A DNA stretch of 64,000 bases from Neckera pumila (taxonomy: Eukaryota; Streptophyta; Bryopsida; Hypnales; Neckeraceae). Location of the stretch: assembly GCA_963969595.1 (NCBI GenBank), contig OZ018408.1, positions 16,489,823 to 16,553,822 on the forward strand. The letters are read 5' to 3'. Made by a program: the position numbers and the translations under genes. The notes beneath the pieces were generated by a model. It had not been told where the DNA came from. It saw only the letters and a list, made by a program, of their open reading frames with translations, and did not search any database. This document shows positions 26,768 through 39,580 of the stretch, in pieces (the stretch's first letter is position 1; the number at the start of each line of letters is the position of its first letter).

Positions 26768-29700
26768 ATGGTGCGTTGTTTTCTTCTGGCCCGGCTTCTT
26801 CCATGCTCTGCTTTTCATTTTTCTCGTTGTCGCCGTTTGTCGGTATTTAGCGTTGGAAAAACCATCCACTCTTCTGTTTTCTTAGATTTATTTTTTTAGG
26901 GTACCGTATGTAGTGACTTTTCTCATGATAGCTTAAAGCTCTGTTAAGGACTGTCGGTGAGTCTCTGTTAAACGAGCCGGTGTCGCTTTGATGATTTATT
27001 GGAAAATCTCTGAGCCTGTGTCACCTCCGATGTTTATCGCGTTTTTATGGATGTGTTTGATGTCGTGGGGTTCTTGTGTTGCGGGGAAAAGGTCACGTTG
27101 TCAACTGCACTGCATTTTAATTTTTCTGGGTACCCAATGTAGTGGCTTTTCTCGTGATAGATTAAACCCTGGTTGAGGACGGTCGGTGTGTCTCTCTTAA
27201 AACGTGCTGGTGGCGCTTAGATGATTTTATTGCTCATTCTCCGAGCTTCTCTCACCATGGAAGTTTGTTGCGGTTTTATGATTCTGTTTGATGTCGACGG
27301 GTGTATGTGTTGCGGTTTTTGGAATCAGTTTAATGTCGATGGGTGGATGTGTTGCGGGGAAACATCAAGTTCTTATGGTCGGAATGTCGCCTTGTATGAT
27401 TTCAGTTCTTGGGTTTACTGCATCCCCTCCCATAATTTTTTGGCACATTTCCTTTGTTTGTCCATGCAGTAGGGTTTGAAAAACCTGACCACTGGCTGTG
27501 GAATGTGATGTTCACAGGGTGACACTCCACCTCCTCGGCACAGAGACAGGTCTGATCTACCGTTCTTTTGCTGGCAACATTTACTTCCGTCTGTCCCGAA
27601 CTAAGTGTCCGTTGTTGAAAACCTTTGGATGCGAGTTTCATTGATCATATTGTGAAAATCGTAAATTCGAAAAGTTCCAAATTTTATATCATCAGAATCA
27701 CTGAAGCACATAAATGTGCTCATTGAAATCTAAATAAAATCGGAGATAAGGAGACTCATATGACCTACCCAAAACAAGTTAAAACATACGAGGTCCAAGT
27801 AGGACACAGGGAGGAAGTATTAACCTATTTCGCAGTGGAGTGGCGCTCACGTCACACCCTTTGTAACTATGTTGTTTGGGTAGAGTTCTCAGGGAGTGAC
27901 TGACATCTCGTGTGTTTTTCCTGAAGGTATTCAAGTTCTCTGTCTCCGAGGGAGAGGGAAAGGCCGGAGCGTTCACGTTCTCGTACGCCTCCACGACGGT
28001 TAGTCTCTGAGCCACGGTAAAACACTTTCATGGGTTTTTTTTCGTTTAATATACTTCCAAGCATTCGTTTCTTGTTGAGAATTCGATTGGTTTACGCGTT
28101 TTTCTGTCCCTGACTTGTAGTTTCGATTTTGTTATCAGGGAAAAGTCTGGACCCGGAAACGATAGGCTCGATCGCTCCAGGTCACGGACACCTCCTCGTC
28201 GGTTGGTCCTCTAAGCCTTCTTCTCCTGGTTCCGCTTTTCGTTTTTCTTCCGATATTCGAGCTGTTCTGCGATTGAATGTAGCTCTTGGATCCTGACGTC
28301 GTTGTTCCTGCATCTTCTGCTGCAGAAGTAGGAGAGAACCTGATGCATTGAACCCAGGCAACAATCTGTATGTGACTGGTTTATCGACCCGTGTGAATGA
28401 GAAGGATTTGCAAGAGCATTTCTCCCAAGAGGGCAAGGTGCGTTTGTGGATGTGTTTGGGCTTTTTCGCTTCCCTTTCTTGAGTAGTATATGATGCATTC
28501 CACCTCGGTGGAACCCAATTAGGGCTTCCAATTCATTTATCGGTTTTGCGTTGGTCATGTCGGGACTTTCTTGTGTCCTATTGAAAAGGAATTTAAGACC
28601 AACCTAGACACTGTTGTTCGCTGCTGGGGTTGATATAAGATTTGGCCCCATCTGAATTTTGTTTTCTCCAGTCAATTCTGATTAGTGACATTGATCCATT
28701 TAAAACCATGCCCCCTCGGTCCTTCCGGGGTTTCGATGGAGACACCAGTATGGGTTGGAGTAGCGGATTCCATTTGGAAGCTGTGAATAGTCCGATTGTG
28801 ACTCTGGTGTCCTCTCCTGTGTTGTGTTGTTTGTCAGGTGTTGGAATGCCGTTTGGTGCTCGATCCCCGTACGCGTGAGTCGCGTGGTTTTGGTTTCGTG
28901 ACGATGGACCAGTTGGAAGATGCGGAGCGCTGCATCAAGTATCTGAACCGTTCTACCCTCGAAGGGCGAATGATTACTGTGGAGAAGGTGCGTGTCTGTA
29001 TCGGGTCCCGTTTTAGGTTTACACTAAATAACCACTGTCGTTTGTTGTGTATGCTAGTGGTTCCGTTTTGTGTTGAGCCAGGTTGTGCTGATGGGTATCT
29101 TCTTTTTGACCTTTTGGTCATCCAGAATCCGGCCCGCTCTGCTTCCACAAATACCACCCTCCCATTTAGTGTCTTCCACGGCGACATTAAAGCTAGCAAG
29201 TACCACCCTTGCACTTCGATTGGTTCTTTCAGGAGGTTCCACCCTCGGTTCCTGCAGCTCTTGCCATGTGCGAGGGCGTAGAGTCCGATCTTTTCTTCTT
29301 CAGCTGCTGTTCTAGAGAGCATCACCTAATTCCTGGTTGGTACGAGTGGACCGGCCGTAACTCAAACTTCGATAGTCTAATCCGAATCAATGGGAGAGAC
29401 GTCTCGACGAAGTTTGCGGCTGTAATCCAGTGTCGATAGTCTAAACCATTTCGAAGGATTCTTCGGCCCGTTTCCATTGAAGTAGAGCTGAGCACTGCAT
29501 GTCCATTCCGGCTGGGAAGAGTCAACGGTATGCATCAAATGCCCGTATTTCTCCGTGCTGGAGTTTTCGTGCAAGCAGCTCCTGTCGGCTTGATGACTGG
29601 AACATTGTGTTGGTCTCCCCGTGCTCCTCCCAGCCTAATGTTCCATTCTTGACCAGCACCACCTTTTAAGTCTCCGAATTCTGTTGAAACTGTGGGAGCC

Positions 29701-30691
29701 GTGTGAGCACGAGTTCAGCTTTGCCGATCCGCGTGTCGGTTCCTCTCAGTTGCCATTTGGCGTCCCGTGTGTCCATGATCTTTTCTTTTCCACTTTCGAA
29801 ATGGCTGTAAGTTTCATGATTGACCCTTTAGGTCTAGCATGGTTGTCCGTGTGTAGTTTTGTGGATTGGGTCTTTCAGGTCTTTGAAGTGCTGAATAGGA
29901 GTGTCCTTCCACTTTGCTTCCTGTTCTCTCTGACCATGTTTTCCTGTTTTCCGATAGTTTCTGGTGATACCCAGACTGGTGACCTGGTCGACCTTGAGCT
30001 TCAATTTTTTTGATTGTTGCCCTTTGTCCGGCTGTGCAGGCGAAACGTAAGCGAGCGCGTACTCCCACTCCCGGCGAGTATCTCGGCGTCCGTGGTAAGT
30101 TGTCGCTTTTTTCTTTCTGAAATTGGATATGGAGTTCAGTCGCATTTATTGAGGCTCCTGTAAAGCTGTTTTTAAAGCCTGAGTTGTAGGTTATCATTGG
30201 TGTTTTTAGGATGTCTGTCATTTTTACTAATGCTATTTAGCGCAAGGTTGACGATGATAGTGAATGGTATTGTCATTGACAGGAAGTTTGTATATTTTAT
30301 TTGCAACTGTTGATTTAATGTTAGGCAACAGTGATCTTATGTTTTACATTATCGTGAACTTTCCATAGTAGCTAGTGAAGTTAATGTGGAATCCTTTTTG
30401 AGGTGCTGTATTTTGTTGAATTGAATGTGCTGTGATTTACTAACGGTAGGGGTTGGTTGTGATGTACTAGCTATGCAAGCGAATCGTCGTGGAGGTGGTG
30501 GAGGACGAGGGGGTGGAAGCTATTCCCGTGATGGCAGGAACATGCGGCACTCGCCAGAATATGCACCTTACCAAGGTGGTCGAGATAGCGGTCGCGACAG
30601 GGGCCGTGACAGGTCACCTCGTTATTCCCCTTACCGCAGCCATGCGCGTGACCGCTCGGCTTCTCCCCAATATGGTTCCTATCGTCGCTGA
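26768..30691 (+). CDS. SR45a: SR45a / transformer-2-like RRM splicing factor, 8 exons, about 241 aa
   Basis: RS-RRM-RS/G protein of the transformer-2 type that binds exonic RNA elements and recruits the spliceosome in the nucleus (family knowledge). Proposed exons: 26768-26770 (ATG only), 27518-27549, 27927-28016, 28139-28201, 28326-28437, 28838-28987, 30040-30094, 30471-30691. Phases close to 241 codons and TGA. The RS region holds two SRSRTPPRR units (residues about 28-63). The RRM is residues about 76-150, with RNP2 LYVTGL (77-82) and RNP1 RGFGFVTM (116-123). The plant-typical RKRARTPTPGEYLG segment follows (about 154-166), then a Gly-rich and RD/RS tail ending YGSYRR. The exons from 27,927 onward are secure. 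The first two are inference: ATG followed at once by a GTGCGT donor, then a small phase-matched exon. An alternative acceptor at 30,480 keeps frame. Confidence 0.85.
26898..27355 (+). repeat. 229-bp tandem duplication in the first intron of the SR45a-like gene
   Basis: Two diverged copies start at about 26,898 (AGGGTACC) and 27,127 (TGGGTACC), an offset of 229 bp. They share, in order, TAGTG(A/G)CTTTTCTC(A/G)TGATAG, GG(A/C)(C/T)(G/T)GTCGGTG and a TGTTTGATGTCG...GTGTTGCGG block. The last block is present three times, the third at about 27,328-27,360. It lies inside the proposed 747-bp intron 1 and probably causes the GC-rich ORFs seen there. Confidence 0.7.
28988..30039 (+). other. Long intron (1,052 bp) inside the SR45a-like gene
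   Basis: GT(GCGT) donor directly after the RRM codons and TGTGCAG acceptor before the TPTPGEYLG exon. It is much longer than the other coding introns and GC-rich throughout. Short ORFs on both strands are not supported. In related genes the equivalent region is a place of alternative splicing (family knowledge). No candidate exon was assigned here. Confidence 0.5.
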
Positions 30692-31480
30692 TGACCTCAG
30701 GCAATCCTCTCCAGACTTTTTTGTCTCATTGGTTAGCAAATCGATTCATGCACGACGTAGTTGCGTCTTCTGCAATTGAGCTCGAGTAAAGTATTTGCGT
30801 CACTGGTTGCAGGAGATGGGTTTTTGAGATATCAGTTTGGAAGTGTGGAGAGTTGACTATGGGTTGAAGAGTCAAAATCTTTTCTGATTGAATTTTTATG
30901 ACTGAATTTTTACTTCAATTCTAAATAGGCGAACAATCGGTTTTAGCAGTTTGACGAAATGTGGTGGATTCGTTTTACATCTCTGGTGGCTAATAGGCGG
31001 TATTTCAATTTTGCAGGTGCTGAAGGGCTGATATTTTCCAAGCTCTGAGATAGTGAGATGTTTCAGGTCCTTGGGTTGCAGTTGGAAGGCATAATTTTAG
31101 CAGGTGCTCTATTGTTACCTTGCTTTGGTTTTTGGAGGTATTTGAAATTCAGGCTTTGTTTGTGCAGGTTATCTGTAAGTTTTAGTTTGATTGAGGAACG
31201 ATTATGTATGAGCTTGCTAATTGCTGCAGCCGCTGCAGCAGAATGTTTCAGGGTCGGTGCCTGTACTTGCGTTGTACAATAGTGCACAAATCGATTATAA
31301 TTGTTATTCGAAGTTTTCAATTTATGGCATCTGCAATGATCTTTTGTTTGGATCTTTTGACTTCTACAAGGTTTGAGTACCTAATTGCGACCCGCCCTGC
31401 CTCATTGCATCCCAATTAGAGGTGGCTAACACGTTACAGTGTAGTCTTTTGAACGCAGAGGTTGCAGGTAACAATTAAAC
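30692..31480 (+). other. 3' UTR and downstream region of the SR45a-like gene
   Basis: Transcribed-looking composition continues to about 31,430. It contains a CAG-type microsatellite-like stretch at about 31,225-31,242 (GCTGCAGCCGCTGCAGCAG). No conserved poly(A) signal was identified. Confidence 0.35.
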
Positions 31481-32699
31481 CCAAGTTCATTTTAAAAAAA
31501 ATTCTTATTCCCATTCCCACCTACCCACCCCCCAGCCCCCCCTATTTGTAATTTCAGAGTGATATGGATATGCAATTGATATGGGATTTTGTATCCCCAT
31601 ATCCGTATTCACATTATATATCCATTTTGTATTCATACCCCTACCTGTACCCCAGATTAACGGCTTGGGGATTGGCTTCAGTTTGTTTTTCTGTGAGTAG
31701 ATTGATGGTTTGTGATTTTTGAAAATAAAAAATGTGTGTGGGGGATTAATCAAAAACATGTTCGCATCTTTTCACGGGATAGCAAATAGTAGTGTATGAT
31801 AGTAACATTCCATTGCGCTAAATAGTTATATATCAATATTTCAATTAACACTTTACATTCCAAAATGCTATTAAATAGGTCATTAATAGCATTTGTCTAT
31901 TCATTAAAGTCATCCATATACATTTAATTCATAATTTAAGTCATTTGTTCTTTATGGCCTTTGTCATACATTTTGAATAGACAAATTTTGTTTAGTATAG
32001 TGTTTTATATAGGTAAAGTAGAATTTTTCGTCTTTAGAGTTATAGTATAGTTAATTGGCCTTCTACTTGTGTTGGTATAGAATAGTGTAGATAGAATTAA
32101 TCTTCTATACTAGACAAAGTGCACATATAAATTTTTTGGTAAGTGCAACTTAAGCTTCACTATCAGAATCATTCTATATCCTTCTTGACCAAAATCCAAC
32201 AATGCCAAGACTTCTTAGTTTGTTTTAATAACATTCAGCAAGAGTCTTGGAGTTTTGGGTGTTAGTAGTAGTTTTAGATACTTCTTGATAACTAGTTCTA
32301 CGACTCTTTGTATGAATTTACTATAGAGTCTTGTAAACATTAGATGTCACTAAGGGCTAACGGAAATCTAAGAGTAGGAGTTGTATTAAAGAAGACCATT
32401 CTTTTTCAAGGCCTTGTATATAGCAAAGATAAAAACTAGTAGAAAAAAAGAATCGGTAGAAAATAAGGTTTGAAAAAGTTTTGATTCAAAAATAGCTCTT
32501 GAGTTAGTAGTCAATATTTTTGGATCTTCCATAGGATGCTGTGAAGGTCTACAAAATCACCTAATTCTAAGAGATCTTACAAGTACTATTATAAGCCACA
32601 TTTAAAAAATAAACAACTCTAGATAGTCAAAATTTTATTTAACAAAGTATTTGAATTTTCTAAAGAAGGAACAAAATTTTTAGAAAACAAAATTGGAAC
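31481..32699. other. AT-rich intergenic DNA, nothing recognised
   Basis: Apart from a C-rich stretch at about 31,510-31,545 and GATATGG-type degenerate words shared with 21.5 kb, nothing is recognisable. Confidence 0.4.
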
Positions 32700-33240
32700 T
32701 TCATTGGGATAGGACTGAGCTAATTTGGATTTAAAATGAGCCTCTTAAAGAACTTTGATGGCGTTAAGGAACCAAGAGACCCATTTTGGGCCGCCTTTTG
32801 TATTGTATTGCGAGAAAGAACAATCCCGCAAAAGGTATTGATGTTCAAATGATGTTGGAATTTTAGGGGATGGATGTCAATTGGCTTAGATCTCACATGG
32901 ACTTCTAAAAAAGGGACTTTTGTGCTCAATTGAAGTTAGAACTTTTGGGAATGGGAATGAGCTTATGGAGTCATCATGAGTGTTTAGTAGTAGTGTGGTA
33001 CTACAAAGTTCCATTGGCACCAAGAGACCCTTAAGGATCTTCTTTTGTGACCTTCTACGAATAGGAACAATCTTTAAAAGAGGCATTTATATTCAAACAA
33101 AGTTAAAACTTTGGAGATGGGGTTGGCTATTTTGGATTCACTATAGGCCTTTAGTAGTACTACAAAGGCACCTTGGCACCAAGAGACCCTTCAAGGTTCC
33201 ATTTTGTAGCATACTATAAGAAGGATCAACACCAAAAAGG
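32700..33240 (+). repeat. Degenerate tandem repeat, about 160-bp unit, three copies
   Basis: ACCAAGAGACCC recurs at about 32,769, 33,017 and 33,175. Around it the blocks GGAATGGGAATGAGCT / GGAGATGGGGTTGGCT and TTTAGTAGTA...CTACAAAG repeat in the same order. The first interval carries about 90 extra bp. Satellite-like or a decayed tandem array, non-coding. Confidence 0.55.
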
Positions 33241-34635
33241 TTGAATTCCGATTCGGGTGAATTTACATATTTGGTATTGAAAAGGTTTAATTGATTCATG
33301 AATCGAACGTAGCAATGTTGAATGCAAAACCATTTTAAATATCCTTAGAGCACATTATGTTCACATTGAATTGTTTGAAAACTAATTGATTTTTCTTTAT
33401 AGGTCTTCATTTTGCACAATTCAGTCAAATTTGAACATTTTGATGGATCTATTGGGACCTTTGGATTGTTTATACAAGAATTGGGATCCAATATTAACAA
33501 AAATAGGCTTTGAGGCTAAAAAGAGGACTACCTTAGTGATACTTACTTTTATAAGTTCATCCAAAGTATTTTTTTAGCACTTCACTTCTAGTGATACCCA
33601 TGGTTACAATCTTCTAATATTGCATATGCCACACATCTACAATGTTAGATTTCAACTCTAGTCACAGGGGCTCCCATCATTGAACTCCCACAAGACATTG
33701 AATATATCATTTGATGATATAGGACAAAACTTTCTATCAAATGCTCAGTGGTGGCACTACTAACCACCCAAGCAATCTCATTTTGGAACTCACCTTGGGA
33801 CTCACATCATAGCTTAGTGTGGAACATCCAACTAGTATCAAGAAGTCACTAGAGAAAATTTCAGCCCTCTGCATAGCTGAATGGATGCATGAAAATGTGC
33901 ATTTAGGAAAAGTATCAGCCCCAAAAGGCTATCAAAAAATCTGTATGGTAAGTAGTCAGCCAAGGTGCCCTATTGGAATTCTAATAAAAATAAATAAATT
34001 ATTAATTTTATTTTTAAATATTAAAAAAAATAAAAAAAAATAAAAAAAATTCACTATAATTGCACATTTGCCAAAATCCTAATGCCCCCCCACAAGGTCC
34101 AAATTTTTTGGAATGTATACACTGAAATCACTCTATGGTAACATGAAAGCAACAGTGAGATTCTATCTAGCTTCAACCTCAATATCTATGGCCACTATGA
34201 TTTACTATAGCATCATTTGGAAGGGAGGAAGCAGACCACCCCTCTTCATAGTATATTTGGCAGATTTAGGCAAACTTCCCTCCAATGGATCTCGAGAACA
34301 TCCAAGATACATTTTCTCTTTAAAAGATCATCTAATTCTATGCCTTTGTCTCAAAATCAAGCCCAAAGGGCCTCACAATCTTTCTATTGGGATAACTTTT
34401 CGTTCCAGACACCAAATCTTGCCTGTGCAAATCTATCATCATAATCTATTTTTTCCTTATGTAAACTTAGTTTTTTTTCTCAAATGCAACAAGTGTCAAG
34501 TAAGTTATGACCCTCCAAAGGATTGATTCCCCTAGAAGGTGTAGTTCTCGGTATTATCCTCCCATTGTTTGCCTATAACTTATAGCTCATAGCTAATCTA
34601 TTTGTAAGCCTTCGTATTATAGAATCCTTATCTTA
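33241..34635. other. AT-rich intergenic DNA with unassigned ORFs
   Basis: The longest frame (34,113-34,526, +, 137 codons) has no family I recognise and overlaps a second frame in another register. It could be a decayed transposon fragment. Confidence 0.35.
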
Positions 34636-35315
34636 TCATACTACTAAAATCATAACTCCCTTTGTAATATCACAAATGCTACCATTAATAATAGGGGCTT
34701 ATGCTTCCTATGCTACGCATTCATTGTATCACATATTTGTAAAATTTTGATATATTTGAATAGAATGCATGATAATGATTTCAATAAGTCTTTGAAATAA
34801 TTAATTTTAATATTTTGTAAAAATATTTTCAATCATGCATACATAAAAATAATATTTTCACACAATGTTATATCACAAAAATAGAATAGTAGTTTGCAAT
34901 CACCTTTGTACAATCACTTTTACAGCTTTTATGGTTTCAAAATTCAATTGAAGCGATTTTGGATTTCACAAAAATTAAATTGTGCATGAAGTTTTTGAAA
35001 TTTACAAGTTGTTTTTTTCAATTCATCAAGTTTTTGGGTTGCCATTGTTTGTAACAATTGAATCAGCTTTTGAATGCATTAGAATAAATGTGTATCTTTT
35101 ACAGCATTCACCATTGCATATATTTCATTCATCATTAAATAAATTTCTATTGTACATTTCAATGTATGCTTACTTATAAACAAAATTGTTTAAAGATTTT
35201 AGTAATTTTTATTTGAAGATTTATTGAAATATTTGTTCTGCATTTTATCTAATAAATAAAAATTCTAATAAAATTCTAATGATTAATGCGTAGCATAGCA
35301 AGCGCCAACCGCTAG
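34636..35315 (+). mobile_element. Helitron-like non-autonomous element, 680 bp
   Basis: Begins TCATACTACTAAAATCA after an A and ends AGCGCCAACCGCTAG before a T, as expected for Helitron insertion between A and T. Close to the end AGCG and CGCT could form a small hairpin. A second element at 58,986-59,536 has the same start and a very similar end. There is no Rep/helicase ORF. The assignment rests on end structure and on the paired copy only. Confidence 0.45.
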
Positions 35316-37399
35316 TTAGCTTTTTAAAAATACAATATGTCCTATTTTTACTAGAGGATCTTCCTATAACTTTTGACTCACAATTTGGATCCTCACATTC
35401 TTTGAATCCAAAGACATGTGCTCTCACCATCTTTCCAAGCATATATAGCATCCATCCAATTTGTTCTAAATAAAGCACTACAATGACATGTCTACTTGAG
35501 ACTCCTCATTTCTATTGCCTAATCTCTTACAAGGCTTGGGTAGTCACCCTCAATGTCCTCCTTGCTCACCAAGCATTAGGAAAAATTTCAAGCCTCAAAA
35601 AAGCCGCCAATTTTGTAGGACACAGTGCAATTATGGACTTTTTATTTGAATTTGACACGACATGCACTACTAGTGCCATGTTAGTGCCACATCAGATTGA
35701 TGATTTTTTTAATATATATATTTTTAAATTTTTAAATTTTTTTCCAAAAATTTTATTTTTTATTTTTTCTGTATTTGCGCCATGCCTCCACGGTGGTGCT
35801 GAAAATAAAAAAACTGGCAACCCTTTGGAGGCTTCAGATCTTTTGTCCAAAAATGCTTCAAAATAGGCTTTGCTGCAAAGTCAGCTAATTAAATTAAAAA
35901 ATTGGGGCATATATGAGCCAAAGATGCTTAAAGTAGCTATTGATTACAAGTGCTATATGTAACTGGTGTGTGTTGTTTGGAGTTTTATGTTCATGTTTTT
36001 TTAATAGTACAAGTTGTACTAGAAGACAATAGAAGATCCTTTAGTAAAAACAAGATTTCAATGAGGTCATGGACCATAGCAAAAGCTAAGGACACATTTA
36101 GAATTAAAGAGAAACTTGACTCAAATACTTTACTTTGTAATTTGAGGTTCAAGCCAAAGAATTCATGTTGGTTTTCCATCCCTGTGTGATGCTTGATTGT
36201 TTTTTACTAGTGCATGATATTTTACATTTCAATGTTAGGAGGCTCAAGGCTAGATTTGTTCATGGTTACTATGAGAGCAACCATATATTTTATATATTTT
36301 TGATTGACAATTGTGAGAAACCAAGGCTTGTTTCAAATGAGTTCAAGGATTCATGGGGTCCTTATTGAGTTTGAGATTGATCTAGAGAATGAAGCTTTTA
36401 AATATGCACTCTTCAACCATGAGGATTGAGTAAAGCTATCCGGACACATGTTTTTATCTAGGATCACCAACATCAAGCCTAGATATCATATATTGATCAC
36501 CTATATAACAATGATCAATCTTGGCATACATTAATTTAGGCAATTCTACCTTAAGTTTACTAAGGGATCGACTTATATGCTTCTAAACAAGATGAAAGAC
36601 ATCAATAGGAAAATTGAAATTTGATTTGACTTTGTGCTTTTTGAAATTATTGGATGTCCCAAATATCATGCTTAGTGGATTACTCTTTGTGATTACTATC
36701 ATCAATGATTATTAAATCCATGGAGAATGCCAATATCAAAATCAACTTGGTACAATACTTACATAAAGTGAACACTAACTGGTCATTAAAATTAGTGAAC
36801 TTCAAGGAGCTTTTATGTGAGAGGACTTTTGGATTTGAAAAAAACGACCCCAACCATACCTGTGGTATCCATTTACGTACATTAGTCAAATGTCTTCATT
36901 CAATTTAAAACTAAATAAGTGTATTCAATCCTATCTTCTTCATTGATTTTTTAAAGTGCATGCTAGAGTTTGGTTTTGGACTACTTTCTCCTAATTTATA
37001 TTGTAGTAAGACACTAGAGGGACATCAAGATTGAATAACTCTAACCATTTAGGATACTTTCAGTCAATCTTGTGCTGTTAATCAATTTGATGCAGTTATC
37101 TCATACAATGAAGTGTACGTTCTGGCCAATTTTAAAGAGAAAAATGTATGGCACTTTCAAAAGATCCAAATCACTTCCTTGATGCACCAAGCCTATGACA
37201 ACATTACAAAAAAGTAACGTTGGTGGCTTAATACAAGACATTGAGGCTTCAAAAATGAGTGATAAGTATGGAAGAACAAGAATGAATCCATCAACATGAA
37301 ATACATCCACAAATATACAAAAGTCAAATTTTTGTTGTTTCTTGATTTTTTTGGATCATTTAGTTGCATGTTAGTATTTTAAAATTCAATGCGTAGTGT
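35316..37399. other. AT-rich intergenic DNA with unassigned ORFs
   Basis: Several short frames (for example 35,483-35,866 and 35,950-36,189) look faintly protein-like but match no family I can name and are interrupted by stops. Probably old transposon debris. Confidence 0.35.
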
Positions 37400-38672
37400 T
37401 ATGTATGTATGAGCTCCCAATTCGTCACTTGGGACTCATAGTTTTCTTTTTTTTTGTTATTGTGCAATTTAAATTATAAAAAGATACAAAAAGACCAAAA
37501 AAGAGTGAAAGACCAAACTAGAGTTGTTACATATTTATGTACCATTTGGTCAATAATAGGGTTTTTTCCTTAATAGATTCCTAACTCCCGCTTGTAAATA
37601 GGTTAAAATCCAAGAAGTAGTGGGAATACAAAGGTTTGAGGGTTTTTACCCAAAATAGCCTAAAATGCTATGCATGTGACTCTACCTAGCTAAAAGTGGT
37701 CCGAGGGAAGTTTAGATGAGTCTTAAGATAGATTCCCCCAGAGAAGTTTCAGTTTCTCCATTCCACCGTTGAAATAGTAGAAATCTCAAATGTTAGCCTG
37801 CAGGAGTTATTTTTATAAGATGGGCCAGCGGAAGAATCTGCGGCCGCCGGATTGTGCTCTTGGTTCAAAAACATGCCAGGAGGTCAAAAGTGGAATCCAC
37901 CCGCCAAGATTCCCTCACATGTGGAAGATTCTCTGACTGCCAGTTACTTTAAAGAGATGGAATTTCCATCCAGACCAACATGTGCGGGGTGAAGAATTAT
38001 GAACTTGCACATCTCTTGGAAAAATCCATGAGTGGTTCCTCAAGAAGTTTCGGAATTTTACGACTTAGGGAAATATCCCATCCGGACGGTCAACCGCTTA
38101 AACTGGCAACCGAAAACTCATGGAAATTCCCCAAGTTGCGGTAAAATCTCACAAAAAATTAGAATAGTCTCTTTTATATTAATAAGGCGCTCCAACAAAT
38201 TTCATGGCGTTCCGATAGCGGGAGGTGGCCCGATCAGTGACATTCCTCCAGATTAATCACGTGGCAGAATTGCGTAAAGTTGACCGGCGTCCCAGGAGCG
38301 TAAGAAGTCGAAATCAAGTCAACAAGGGGTCTTTTCTTACTTCCTTAGACATTTCTGACAACCCTAGTTAGTTACTTTAGTCAGAAAAGGCCAACACCGA
38401 AATCTAAATCTTTACCCTTTTACTGGCCTCAGTTAGCACTAATCTAGAAGAGGTTTTAGACATCAAAATAAGGGTAGGGGGATCCTTGGACTAAAAATGG
38501 CCTTCTAAAGCCGTTGGCGCAATCCGTTTGAAGTTCTAAGGCAAACTCCAAAAGATACAACGTTGGACTAGCGTAAAACCCAAGTGCCGTGAAAATCTTA
38601 GAGATAAGGATGAAAATCTAAGTTGATAAGGTTACCAAGGTAACTTGAGGGAGGAGAGCCCCTTGGAAAACC

Positions 38673-38680
38673 TATAAAAG
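38673..38680 (+). promoter_or_regulatory. TATA box inside the LTR-like block
   Basis: TATAAAAG, followed by GGGGCCCATTTCCCTCTC and a pyrimidine-rich stretch that would hold the start site near 38,705. Strong consensus in an otherwise gene-free region. Confidence 0.45.
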
Positions 38681-39160
38681 GGGGCCCATTTCCCTCTCAA
38701 ACCACCCCCATTCTTGTCTTGGGTCTGTGGATCCAACTTATATTGGATTTTTTGGCATTTTAGCCAAAGGCACTTCCACGGTGTTTTTTGAGCACTTTGT
38801 GCTCTGTTGTTGCTTTATTTTCAACTTTTGAAGGTCTTGGAGGTCCTTCTTTCTTGTATATATAAGCTCTTGTGGTATCTTGAGTATTGTTTGACTTTAT
38901 TTTGAGTCGTTTAGTTACTAACTTGTTATTGGGAGTTCTTTGCTTGAAATACTAACCTTGGTTGAGAGTTCCTTTGAGTTTGTACTAATCCTAAAGCTAC
39001 CCTCCTACGTGCCTTGGCTTTACTGCCCACAGGGGGCCTTTAATGTTTTAAATTTGTTATTTACTAATCCACGTGCGTAGTACTAACACCCAGAGTTGGG
39101 TTCTCCTACGTGGGGCCGTTGAGTCTTCCTCCCACGTGTTCTTTCTGTGCGTTTCTTCCC

Positions 39161-39580
39161 CGGGACGGCGGAGCTTTGCACCCCCCTGGAGTGGTTGTTG
39201 CTTGAAATACTAACTTCCTTCTTTTAAGTTAACCCTTGGTGTGGTGGTCTTCCCGATACGGTGGAGCTTTGGACCCTCAAAGTTGTTATGCTCTAATGTT
39301 TTGAAGTTCCCCTTTTGAAGTTATTCCTTGGTATGTAGTCTTCCCCCCGTACGGTGGAGCTTTGGACCCCCTAAGGTTGTCATGTTCTAACGGTTTAAGT
39401 TCCTCTTTGAAGTTGCTTATAGACGTGTGGCCCCCTCCCACAGATGGCGAAGCTTTGACTTTAAGTTCTCTTTTAGTCCTAGAGTGTGTGTTAAAAACCT
39501 GCCATACGGCAAAGCTTTGGACCTACGAGTAAGGAAAAATCCTAGAATTGGTGTTAAATCCAACTCGACGGTGAAGCTTT
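39161..39580 (+). repeat. Degenerate repeat array with (C)GGTGGAGCTTTGGACC core
   Basis: Six units, at about 39,164, 39,254, 39,350, 39,444, 39,504 and 39,563, share CGG(T/C)G(G/A)AGCTTTG and are spaced 60-95 bp apart. The sequence between the better units (GTTGT(T/C)ATG(C/T)TCTAA...AAGTTCC) also repeats. Non-coding. Confidence 0.6.

Noticed and set aside
26571..26885. 104-codon frame as first exon of the SR45a-like gene
   Set aside because: Hydrophobic, not RS-like, starts at a non-ATG codon, and does not splice in phase to the RS exons as well as the ATG-only exon does.
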